Assembly: GCA_024036415.1 (NCBI GenBank)
Contig: JAMWET010001663.1
Location: 402,001 to 466,000, forward strand
Direction of reading: 5' to 3'
DNA from: Prochilodus magdalenae
Lineage: Eukaryota; Chordata; Actinopteri; Characiformes; Prochilodontidae
Length of the DNA: 64,000 nt
The notes below the pieces were generated by a model that was not told where the DNA came from, made no database searches, and was given only the letters and a program-made list of their open reading frames with translations. Each line of letters opens with the position of its first letter. The stretch's first letter is position 1. The position numbers and the translations under genes were made by a program. Positions 37,200 through 50,397 of the stretch are shown piece by piece.

Positions 37200-38718
37200 T
37201 TAATTATTATAATATCATTGTGCCTGTATCGTAGCAACAAAACCAATTATTAGTACACTGTCAGTTTTATTAAGGTACCATATGTGACCAGTTTCTTAAA
37301 AGATTATGAAGAATGTTTAATAACTATGTAACTCACTCAAAGGCCAGGTAGGAGAGAAGAGTGATGGAGAGGAAGATGGCAGAAATGCCACATCCGATGT
37401 AAGTGATGAATGTGAGGATGGTGGCCTGCACTCGGTCAGTGACCACACCTCTGGACACGTCCTTTATGAATACATAAAACACACCCGTTATATCCACTGC
37501 ATGTACATACCAGACACACTCAGTGTCATACATCATAAAGCGTTCACACTTCACTGTAGGGCGGTGTTCATAAGGATACCTTCGGAGCTACATATCTACA
37601 TAGCATCTACATATGCTCATCTTGACAGGTGATATAAACCCACATAACCATTTATACCGGCATATCTCTGCAGGTGCTGTCTGTTATAGAGATGGCTTTT
37701 GTCAACTTTGTTGTAAAGTAAACACGAATAACACACGTCAGGTGATGTTTTCTGACACTGGGTTGTGTCGCAACAATCTTGTGAGGTGAAATGACATGTT
37801 ATAACAAGGATAACTTCATAGCTTGGTGGATATCAATCACGCTGATGATGTGACCGCTATTGTCTAATAAATGGTCAAATAAAACTCAAATATGAATTAT
37901 CTTTATTACCTTACTGTTATTCTGAATATACTTTGAATATCAAAAACAATATTTGACAGTGAAAATATTCAAGTCTTTTTTTTTTATTTTTTTTTATATA
38001 TATATAATGAAAAGGTCACTATGTAAATTATCACTGGGAAATAACCTAGAAATGTTGAATAGTTGAAAAGGCAGGCTTACCATTAGCACAGCAAAGCTAG
38101 TCAGGTGGCTGCAGCTGCACACCGTCTCATTCTCTGTGCTAGTGTTCAAGAGGGCACATCCAACGTCATTCCAACCTCCTGACCCTCCTAAAACACATTT
38201 ACATTATAACAATTTTTACACATCATATTGTTGTTGTTATTAATAGATTTTGAAATTACCTTACGTATTTTATTATTATTAATGATAGATTTAGAGACTA
38301 ATAGATTTACAGGAGCACAAGCTTTTCAGGGTCTTAAGAATAACAGAGCGCTCACTAGAGATTATTTTTATAATCAAGTAATCTGACAATTATTACCATA
38401 AATTAAGTAATCAGTGTTTTAAAAACAGTAAACCTGAAACATAACAATCTATGCACTGCTTATATTCCACATAACTGCACTTTACGGGAAAAGGCTAAAC
38501 TAGAAAGCCTTTAAAACACTAATTAAAATGGCCGTGACGAGAAAGTCATATGGTCCAACTGCGCAAGTCACTGAGTACCCTTCCATTTTTTGGCCGATAA
38601 AGGATCTGAATGATGAGGAATAGAATCGCTTACCATTTTTGTCAAAGTCCCAGAAAACACAACTCATGTTCCCCTGTGGGAGAGGAAAGAGAAATGAGAA
38701 AGTGTGGGTGTGGGTGTA

Positions 38719-38766
<48 letters not shown>

Positions 38767-41700
38767 TATCTGTGTGTGTGTGTGTGTGTGTGTGTATATC
38801 TGTGTGTGTATCTCTGTGTATGTGTGTGTGTGTGTGTGTGAGAGAGAGGACTCACTGTTGTAGGCACTTTATTCTTCAGGGTGAACACCACATTCTCCTT
38901 CAGGCCCTTGATGGACAGGTTGGCTACACTCGTCCCAAGAATATTACTGTTAAGTACAGCATCATCTGTTTTGTTCTGTAACAGTGAATAAATATGTGAA
39001 AGAAGATACGGGTCATCTCCCCATTCCCCACCCGGTTTACAAGATGTTAAGGCAGCAGGCGACATTGTGTGAAGATGTCAGGGTGAATGGACCAATGTTT
39101 GACAGACAGGATAGCATGCATGAGCTTCCTTGTGGAATTTGCAAGTTTTTGCTCTTACCACTTTAAAACTTTTACGAAAATACTGTTACGTGAGTTCTGA
39201 ATTATTTTGTTTTGTTTGCTGAGCTAAAGGTTAACAGTAAATAATGAAGTAGCTGTCGTAAGTGCGTAATTATACGTTATATGCGTATTATAGTGCAAGC
39301 GTTTACCTTGTATTATAAACTTGAACTGAATCTCACTGTAGTAGTAACTCCACTGTAACATAATGCTTATTTATACAGCGGTATAGACACTGTAAATTAT
39401 AGTTTTTGTAATACACACTCATCATCAAAAGAACAGTTGCACCCAGCAAGAGGTGTGGGATTCCAAAGGAAGATAAAGGTGACCAGGATCAATAACTGAT
39501 AAATCTAGACTGATATGATCAATATTTATTGAGCTACACATACAGAAGTAGTGTCTGTGCAACATATGCAACATGTCAGAGGTCTCGGTATGGAGCTGTA
39601 GAGGTTCCTAATGGTGTCCTGTGATAATCCATTCCATGCAGCTTGAATATTCTCACAAAGTTCCTGCAGATGGTGCTGTAGGGGTAGAGGTGGAGTGACA
39701 CCAGGCCTTCTGGACATGTGTTAACAAACCGTTCATCTTGGCGCTGACCACGGTGCCTTTACACACGGATTCGGTGGTCGTCGCCACCAAAACAAAAGCA
39801 GGACTCATCAATGAGGATGGCGCTAACAGGATGAATCACAGAGGCATCACTGCTTACTGAATGTCTGCAATCGTGGCTGTTGGGCCAGTCAGGTACAGCG
39901 ATAAGTCCCATTCTTGCGTACGTCACATGCGTGAAACTTGAATCATGCGCTTGTCTCACAATGCCGAAACCTACCTACCTAGTTTCGTTCCAGTCGGTTG
40001 ATTCCTTTCTTTGTACAGCTATATTTTTGATGATGAATGTATATGTCTAATCAGACTTTCATATGTATAGAATATCCACATACATTTGAGTACAGATGTT
40101 CATAGATCTCTTTAGTTCATTTCCCGGCTGAAGTTCCACATTTTGCACATAGAGGGAAAATGTGGACCACCTGTAGGGCCCTGAGGACTGTATTAGGACA
40201 CGCAGTTTTACATTACTATCTTTCATGCTTGGGATCATTTTCACCTTCAACAAATCTGGCTCCTCCTTACCTTGAACAAGGTACTCTTGGTGAAGAATGT
40301 GAACTGAATCCTTGAAGCCTGCTCCTTCTCTTCTGGGGACAGGCCTTCTGTCAGAGAGGCAGGGAGGGTGATGGAACCCAACTGAGAGCTTGCAGACCTT
40401 CTTCTCCTCCGGTTTACCTGCACCAACATCAAATCACCCAAACACACATTCAGAGCAGTATGTCGACCGAATGTTCATTCATGTCATTTTCTCTCTTTCC
40501 ATTACCATGCAGTATTTAAAGACTACTTCTGATGTTTGTTAATGTATAATGGAGTTTTGCATAGACTGGACGAGTTCTGGATGCAACGCACATCAATGTT
40601 CAGACACTCCTGCATTGAAGAATTCGGTGGATCCCTTCCCTGGAGATCGAGGTGGTCCCACAAATTTTTAAGAGGATTCATGTCTGGGGATTTGTTGGGC
40701 CAGTCCAGATGTGTGAGTGCTCCTGAATGAGCATCATACCAATCAGTCCCGTAAACATGAGAACTGTCATCTTGGAATACAGGTATAGGAATGTTGTGTT
40801 TCTTGGGAAGATGATGAGCAAAAGGCAAAACCTGGTGGTCCAGCAGCTCAGTGTAGGCACTGTGGTTCACATTTACCATCACCTCAACCAAAGATCCCAT
40901 TTCCACATCATTAAAACACTAACAGAACATCTCAGAGGGGACTCATTTTGTGTCCTGGACACATAGTGTATATATACACATTTGTGTCTAAACTTTTGAA
41001 CACCTGAAATGATGCAAGAGTGGTTGAACCTTGATGTGGCCTACATCCAGAAACTTGTCCAGGCAAAATCCAGTCACAGCTGTCTTTGGTGCTTGTGGAG
41101 GTATTACATGCTATACGTTTCAGTCACAGGTGACTCATTTTGTTGTCTCCTGAGGTTATAGGCAACAGTGTAGTACACCAGGTGCTGAACTAACAAAGCA
41201 AAATGGAGTGAAGCAAAGAAAAAGAGCACCTGAATGACTAAAGTGAAACTATAGTTACTACCCAGCTCAGCACAAGACTTGGGGGTCATACTTTACCTGT
41301 AAGGAAAGTGGATCTGTGATTGAGAATGATGTTCCCATGAAGTTGTTTCCATTGATTGCTGTCACCATCAGAGCAAGTGACTCCATTGTTAGGGTCTCTG
41401 TCTTATCCCGAATGGTGAGCTTTAACCCCAGTGTGTCCACCGCCCTGATCAAGCTGACAACCACAAAGTACAGTAATTATTAACCAGTTCTTCAAGATTC
41501 AGTTTCATATTCGTTTCAGTTTCTAAGCTGTAGAGGTTGCTGATGTCTCAGTCTCTTACCGGTTGGACGAGGTGGCGACTGTATCTGAGGGACTGTTGAG
41601 CAGGCGATCAATGACCGAAAGCACTTTCTGGCCCAGCTCCGGACTGATGTTGGGCTGAGACAAAAGGTTTTCCACTCCGTTGACAAGCTCCTGCAGCTGA

Positions 41701-44700
41701 GAGGCATTTATGGTGGACATGTCCTGGTTTAGAGTCTGGTTCAGAAGCTGACTGGCCTCGGCTTCAGGACTCGCTGTGGTTGTGGATTATGCACATAAAC
41801 ATACATGAGATCGAAACTTAGATAAGTCCAGATAAAAGACAAAACTGGTCATGCCACTGTCTGTTTTTGTGTAATAAAGCACACTGGTTTTAAAAGGTGA
41901 AAATGTTAATAAATAAAAATATGTAATGTTAATTATATTCTTAATTATTGTTAATTAACAAATAAAAATTATTTATTTCACAGTGCTGGCCAAAAGTTTG
42001 CAGACAACTTGCCCTGTTTTTGAGGTATTTGATATTTTAGTTTTCTAGTTACACTATGGAGGTTTTGAGGATTTGGAGACCGCCCTGGCAGGAAATGTAA
42101 TTGCATGCAAAGTGCAGAAAATCATTTTGAATTCTAGTTGTGATTCTAGTTGTGCTTTTTAGAGGCAGCATAGTGGCTTACTGAGTAGCACGGTTTCCTC
42201 ACAGTAAGAAGGGCCTGGGTTTGATTCCTGGGTCTTTCTGGGTGGAGTTTGCATGTCTGTGTGGGTTTCCTCCCACAACCCTAAAAAACATGTGGCCAGG
42301 GGAACTGAATCCTAGATTGCCCACCTATGTGTAAGTGTGTGTCTGAATGTGTATGTTTGTGCATGAGTGTTGGGATAGACCCCAGCACCACCCCAATGAC
42401 CAAGAAGCATAGGTGGTTTAGAAAAGGAATGAATGAAGGAATGAATGGTTGGCTTTGGATGTCCTTCAGATCCACATTCCCTTTATCAAATAAATCTGAC
42501 GGCAAGTGAATTGAAATAAAATTCAAGACAACTCGGTCAAACTTTGGTGAAGAGCCCATCATCCTAAAGATGTGAGTAAATTATCTATTGTCCTCGTATC
42601 TTTTGAGAGCTGAACATTGAGCCGGGCCTTCTGTTTCAGCTGGTGTGCGTGACATTAATACCTAAGGATTTGTTTGGAAAGCGGTCAGGCCTGAAACACT
42701 GTTCTTGGCTAAACTGCTGTAGGCTAAATAGCTGGTAATATGTAAATGTGAAGGTTTTCGTGACATCACTCGAGTTCAAAGGAAGCTGTTTATGCAGCTT
42801 GTTGTAGAGATAGGGACAATATGGACATTATACCGCATTTACTTCCGACCCTACAATGTTTCTGGCTGAGAAACGTTCTACATGTCAGTACAGCACGATA
42901 ATGGCACTGTGACCGAAGCTTTTTAAACACACACACACTTATTTTATTATCACACACAGAAACTATTTTACCTATTATTGCTTAAATATGATGCAGTTTT
43001 CAAGCTTTGAAAATTGAATGTCCACCCACAAGCCACTGTACAGTGTTAAAATGCTTTTCTGCTAGACCAGGTTCCATCAGACAAGCACCCTAAAAAGGAT
43101 AGTGACGTCTCTGCCACTGCAAACTGTGTAAAAACTGTGTGTGTGATCTGCCTCTGGTCTACATAAGCTCCCGGACAAAAATGATTCACCTTGTGTGTTT
43201 AAATTGCTATTAACTCCTGCAGATAGCGCTGCACATGGATGACGGGGCTTTACATATCTGCAGGGTGTGTGCCGGGATTTAAAAGGTGCTACAGTGCAGT
43301 GACTGTCTGAACATTGATGTGGTCTACATCCAGAAACTTGTCCAGTCCATGCCAAATCCAGTCACAGCTGTCATTGGTGCTCATGAAGGTATTACATGCA
43401 TCCGGTGTGTTTACATCTTTTGGGCTCCTAATATCCTAGCCTTAGTGTCGTGGATAGAATTTGGGCAGGTTCATTAGAACCAACACTGATCTTACCTGTG
43501 GTAGTAGCTGTGGCAGTGGTGGTGGTGGTGGGGGTGGTAGTCGTAGTGGTGGTGGGGGTCGTTGTAGTGGTAGTGGTGGCAGTGGTAGTGCTGGTGGTCT
43601 GCACTGTTGGCTGAGGACGGTCTGTGATGGCTGCCATTATAGCAGTGGTATTTGTTGTTGTAGTCTCTTTACTGGTACCCTCAGTGGCATTCAAGCTTGT
43701 CCATGCCTCAGAGGTGATAGAGCTGGACTGGGTTGTGCTGAGCGGTTCCTCTGAGGTGCTGTCTGGGCTGGATCTTGTATTATTTACAGTGTCTGTGGTG
43801 CTGTTGGTCAAAACAGTTAAGCTCATGGATGGACTAGATGTCACATTGGATGCAGGGGTGTCGGTCGTGTTTACTGCGACTGTGATATCAGATGTGATGT
43901 TTGTATAGGTATTGTCTGATGTGGTGTTCTGTATCCTGCTGGTGGTATTAGACTGTGTTGTGTTAAGTGTACTAGCGGTGGTGTTTTGCTCTACATTGGC
44001 CTCTGTTGTGAAATTCACCAGTTCTGTGGTGTTGATCCATGTTGTGGGAGGTACTGTAGTTGTGTAATTGAGTTCTATCATGCCAGACTTGTCTGTTTCA
44101 TTATAATGTGTTGTATTTTGTGGTTCTGTGGTGATATTCACGGTTGAGTTGAAAGGAATTACGGTTGTATTGAATTCTGTCATGTTTGTTGGGTGTACTG
44201 TTGTATTGTTTTGCGTGGCATTGTGTATGAAACCTCTTGTGTCTGTTGTAACATTTAGCACAAAGTCTGATGTGTTTAACTGGGTAGTGTTCTCTGGAGT
44301 AGTTGGTGTTGTGCTTGTGTTGAAGAGGGTTGAGTTATACATTTCAGTGGTTGCATAAAAGTTTGTGGAGTTCAGCTTTTCAGCTGATGCCTCTGTTGTG
44401 TAAATTAGTGAACTTGTGGCGTTCTCTGCTGTGTAAATTGGGAGCCCTGTGCTGTTTGGCTGTGTTGTATTCATGGATGTGGGTTCTAATGGTGACCGTG
44501 TGGTGTCTGAATGTGTTGTGTTCACAGATGCATTTTGGTGGTATGCTGTGTAAAACTGCGGGCCTGTAGTATTCTCTCTTGTGTAGTGTGGTAGACTGGT
44601 GGTATTTGGGTGTGTTATATTGACTGACGCTGTTGTATTTGTAACTTCTGAAGTGGTGTTTGATTCTGTCACACTAACTAATGACACTGATGTGTAAAGT

Positions 44701-47700
44701 GGTGAACTCGTGCTCGCTGATGCTCCTGCAGTTGTAATGTTCTGCGTGGCATTTGATTCTGTTGTATTATGAGATGTTGTGTAAATTGGTTGGCTTGTGG
44801 TGTTCTGGTGTGTTGAATTGACCAATGTTGTGTTACTATGGTCTGCTGTGCTGAGTGCTGGACTTGTGGTATATGGGACTGTTGTGTTCACTGTTGTGTT
44901 TGTAACATGGAGTGTGGTTGACTCGGTCACGTTACTGATGGAGATTGTGTAGGATGGTGAACTTGCTGATGCTCCTGCAGTTGTAATGTTCTGCGTGGCA
45001 TTTGATTCTGTTGTATTATGAGATGTTGTGTAAATTAGTTGGTTTGTGGTGTTCTGGTGTGTTGAACTGACCAATGTTGTTGTTTCATTATGGTCTGCTG
45101 TGCTGAGTGCTGGACTTGTGGTATATGGGACTGTTGTGTTTGTAACATGCAGTGTGGTTGACTCTGTCACGTTACTGATTGACGTTGTGTATGATAGTGA
45201 ACTTGTGCTCGCTGATGCTGCTGTAGTGGTAAGTTGCACTGTGGCATTTGATTCTGTTGTATTATGAAATGACACTGCTGTATAAAGTGGTGAACTTGTG
45301 CTTGATGATGCTCCTGCAGTTGTAATGTTCTGCGTGGTATTTGATTGTGTTGTGTTATGAGATGACGTTGTGTAAATTGGTTGGCTTGTGGTGTTCTGGT
45401 GTGTTGAACTGACCAGTGTTGTTGTTGTTATATTATGGTCTGCTGTGCTGAGTGCTGGACTTGTGGTTGTGTTATGAGGGTAAATTGGTTGGCTTGTGTT
45501 GTGTTGAACTGACCAGTGTTGTTGTTATAATGGTCTGCTGTGCAGTGTGGTTATGGGGACTCTGTAAACACGTTGACTGTCACGTTACTGATTGACGTTG
45601 TGTATGATTCTGTTGTATTATGAGATGTTGCTGTGTAAATTGGTTGGCTTGTGGTGTTCTGGTGTGTTGAACTGATCAATGTTGTTTTATTATGGTCTGC
45701 TGTGCTGAGTGCTGGACTTGTGGTATATGGGTCTGTTGTGTTCACTGTTGTGTTTCTAACATGCAGTGTGGTCGATTCTGTCACATTACTGATGGACGTT
45801 GTGTAGGATGGTGAACTTGTGCTCACTGATGCTGCTGTAGTGGTAATTTGCACTGTGGCATTTGATTCTTTTGTGTTATTGGTGTTCTGATGTGTTGAAC
45901 TGACCAAAGTTGCATTGTTATACTCTGTTGTACTGAGTGCTGGACTTGTGGTATCTGGGCCTGTTATATTCATTGACGCTGTTGCATTTTTAACTTGCAG
46001 TGCGGCTGGTTCTGTCATGTTATTGAACGATGTTGTGTATGGTGGGGAACTGGAGGTATTTGTGGTAGTGGTGTCTGCATGTGTTATACTGACAGGTGCT
46101 GATACATTTGTGTAAGGTGGTGACCCGGTGCTGTTTGGAAGTATTGTATTCACGGATGCCGTTACATTTGGATGATCTGTTGTGTAAACTGAGGCACGTG
46201 TGGTGCTTGGTAATGCAGTTGCATCTGTAGTTGTTTTAGGCTGTGTTGGATCAGTAGTGCTGGGGGTAGTTGCATTCAGAGGTACTGCTGTATTGTGCTG
46301 TGCAGTGTTCACAGGCACTGCAGTTGTATTTGTCAGTGTTGTGTTTAGATTATTTGGCATGCCATAATGTGTTGTATTTTCTGAGATTGTTGAGCTGAAC
46401 TGTGTTGTAGATGCTGTGTATAAAGGGGTTGTTGTTGTTGTTGTTGTTGTTGTATTAAAGTTTGGATTGTTAGTTTTGTTAGAATCTGTACTTAACAGTG
46501 TAGAATCAGTCATGTTTGCTTGTATTACATTAGCATGTGTTGCGTTATACTGTGTAGAGTTTTCTTGTAAGCCTGTCACGTTATGTTGCACTGTTTGTGG
46601 TGATATGGTTTGATTCATTGGCTTGACTGTTGTACTGTATGGTGTGCTAAAAGTTGTGGTTGTACCGGTGTGTGAAGTTGTAGAATCGGGTGGTGTGTCA
46701 GTAGTATGTAATGATGTGGATGCACTAGATAACATACTACCTGTTGCACTGGAAGATGATGCTGTAGCATTGGGTTCAACCACTGTATTATTGATTGATA
46801 TGACCACAGAACTGGAAGAACTAGGAGTGGTATTTGAAGGTGTCACCACAGAACTAAATGGTGTGACTGTACTAGAGGATGTAGATGTTGTATTTGGTGA
46901 TATTGCGGTCGCATTGAATTCTGGGACTGTACTATTGACTGTACTATTGATAGAATTTGATGAATTAGCTGTTGAATTAAAATGTGTCACTATAGGATTG
47001 CCTGTAGTTTGGAATGGTGTGACTGTATTGGATAAAGATACTGTTACACTAGGAGACGATGCTGTAGCACTGGGTTCTGCAGTTGTACTTTCGATTAGTG
47101 TGACCACAGAATTGGATGAATTACCTGTTGCATTGAAAAATGGCACAACAGGACCATCTGGTATGACTGGTGTACTGACTGGTGTAACTATGCTAGATGA
47201 TGTTGTGGTAGCATTTAGGTTTTTGACTGTGCCATTGACTGATGTGCCATTGACAACAAAATTGGATGAATTAGCTGTTGCATTATAAAGTGTCGATACA
47301 GGGCCGAACGATGTGACTGTAGTGTTGAATGGTGTAACTGTACTGGTTGATGTGACTGTTGTATTGTGAGATGGTGCTGTAGCATCAGGTTCTACCACTG
47401 TACTATTGGTGGAGGCAATCCCAGAATTGGATGAATTAGTTGGTGCACTGAAAGATGTCACAGTAGAACCAACTTGTGTGACTGTAGTATTGAATGCTGT
47501 AACTCTACTAGATGATGTATCTGTTGCATTGGGAGATGTTCCAGTGTTACTGGAGGCATTGACGGTGCTATTGGTTGATGCAACCACAGATTCGGATGAC
47601 TTAGATGTTATATTGAGAGGAGTTGGTACAGGACTAACTGTAGTATTCGAAGGTGAGCTGACTGGTGATAATTCAGGGGAGGTATTGTTTTGTTCTAAGT

Positions 47701-48620
47701 CTGCTGAAATTGGAGAAACTGTACTGGGATTGGAAGTACTGGGTGGGATATATGGTGTTTGGCTTGGGCTGGTAGGAATCTTAAATGGTGGAACAGTACA
47801 TCTCTCATTTAGAAGCACAGACAGCACCTGACCTTTGCCACTGTAGAAAACAAAAAAGTAACAAAAAAACATTTTCCCATTTACCATCTTTGACAAAAGA
47901 CTGAGTAAAAAGCACACAGTAAATTCCTCAAATATGAATTAACAATATGGTATTGAATTATTCATTAAACACACAGCGTTTGTCTATGTTGTGAGGTAAC
48001 TGGGCTTTTGGCTGCACTGTTCAATTGTTCATTGTTACCCATGGCTATGCATGCTTCAGCTAACCACAATAACTCGTATGGTACCTCATGCCTGACAGCA
48101 GCACTTACCATGTTAACTCACTGGTGAGAGAGATCTGGTTTAGTGTGCAGATCTGTTTAGCACTGATGTCTGCAGAGACCCAGGTGAAATTTGCATTTAA
48201 AAGATTAGATGCAGAATCGCTGGGCAAGCCACACAGAGCTGGGAAGAAAGAGAGAGCAAAAATGACTGCAGCTGTGTTAAGACACGCTCATGTGAGCCCA
48301 ACACCCTTAAAAATAAAGGTGCCAAAAAGTTCCTTGAAAAAACTCTCAGTGGAAGCTTCTGTGATGAACCACTGTGTGTTAGTAAATGAGACTCGCAAGT
48401 CTAACTTTAGAGTTAAGCCTTTGCATAATGTAAAATCTGTTAGCATGGGATATTTAGAAGTGTGATGTTTCAGCACTTACCTAATCGAGTGAGGGTGCCA
48501 TCGTATGTGATGAAGGGGCTGGATTGGAACAGGGCTGCCAGTGCCTCACTGATTAAGCACAGATCTAGAGGCTGACTGAGTTGCAGTGCTACTGAACAGC
48601 TATAGAGCCTGAGAGATAAG

Positions 48621-48652
<32 letters not shown>

Positions 48653-50306
48653 TTTTTTAACCATGGGGGAAAATACATTTTCAGTGCATCAAAATAACAT
48701 TCATTTTGGGCCGATCAAAACTTAATGTCCAACCACATGTGCTTACAAAAGGATAATCAAGGTACATGCCAGGGCTGGATAATATGACAATATACATCAT
48801 TATCATCATCATGATAAGTTATGTCATGTTATAATAGAATATGCTTTTCTGAGCACATCATTGTCAGTACTTATAGCACACTGACCAACTGCATGTTTGT
48901 TGTAAAGAGAGCAAAGTTAAGGCAACCAAGTGCACTGAAATCACTGTACTTACAGTTTTTGATTATATTCTCTGTTCCAACTGATCAGATGTCAGAGGAA
49001 AATAAATACTGTAAATCTATACAGATAAATTGTTGCTATCCAAAGAAAAAACAGTATATTTAAAACAGTAACTTCACAGTAGAGGTAAAACATTCACATA
49101 AATGTTAATGTTAATGTGAAGGGGTTTTCTTAAAAGTAATTCTGGAGCATGTCTATTGGTCAGTTCATCATGAGGTTTTTACAGAATGTAAAGGACAGCT
49201 GCTTTAAAAATAGACAAAAACCGATACCGTTTTTCTTTGGACAGCAACAATATATGCAACAAAAATGGGTTTACACAATTATTTAATTATTTATTTCACA
49301 ATTTGTGTTAAGATATATAATAATGCTATAATAATAAAGTAATATAATAATAATATAACTGAATGAGTAATGTATATTTATTAGGCCTGTGCCGATTATT
49401 GCATTATCGCAGTTACTTGAAATGATCACATTTATATAACATTATGCAAAATGTTTTTTTAGCATCAGGGGTCTTCTTTTGAGGCAAACAAACATGAATA
49501 AAATAAAGCAGTGAATGCATTTACTAAGACATCTTGGCTTTCATGAATTTAAATGGTGCCCTAACATGCTTTGAGGGCAGTGATAAGTAAAGTTAGTTTA
49601 TCTTAATCACTTGTGTGAGTGCGCAACCAGTAAGCAAGATAGCTAATCAGTGGTAGCACCTGGTCACTAAAATTGATTATCTATAATTCACTGTAATTGT
49701 ATACCATAATAAAAGCTTTGAAACAAATATCAACATGCTTGTAGATATAAAAAAGCAAATTATATTATTTTAAATCAGCGTAATTTTAATTATCATGTAC
49801 AATTGTTTTTCAGTGTCGGGACTAAATGATGCAAACAACAAAAAACTCTAGCTGTTTAAATTTTACCTTGTACCATCACCACGGCATTGTATGTGCACAC
49901 CCTACAAAAAAAAACAAACAGGCTCTCAGGAAATACATAGACAGGAAAAGAATAGGGATTAAATGATTGTAAAGTTGAGGCACAATGAAAATGACACTAA
50001 TAAAATATTTACCTGGTAGTAACTGGAAACATTACAAAGAGACCTGTGGACAAGAAACATCATTACACATACCAGTACAAGTAAAGGAAGCACGGGAATG
50101 CTATACACTGGTGCTCTCTGAGCAGGGTACATACGGCTGGATGGTTGAGTTGCAGGAACAATCCAGCTGTGTAGTCTAGTGGGTTAAAGGAAACAGAATA
50201 GAAGAACAGAATAGAATAGAATTGAACGGAGAACAAGAAGGACAATATCCAATAAAAAGGGATGCAATATACAATATAGATAGTAAAGACATATGGATAT
50301 TATATA

Positions 50307-50397
<91 letters not shown>

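Noticed and set aside
42160..42240. tRNA gene
   Set aside because: Only the B-box-like gggtttgattcctggg is convincing; context and tail show it is a SINE head.
46623..47288. Valine-rich 221-codon frame on the + strand (also 47406-47831, 43461-43754)
   Set aside because: Antisense shadow of the Thr/Ser/Asn-rich mucin exon; ACN and TCN codons read as Val, Gly and stop-free on the other strand.
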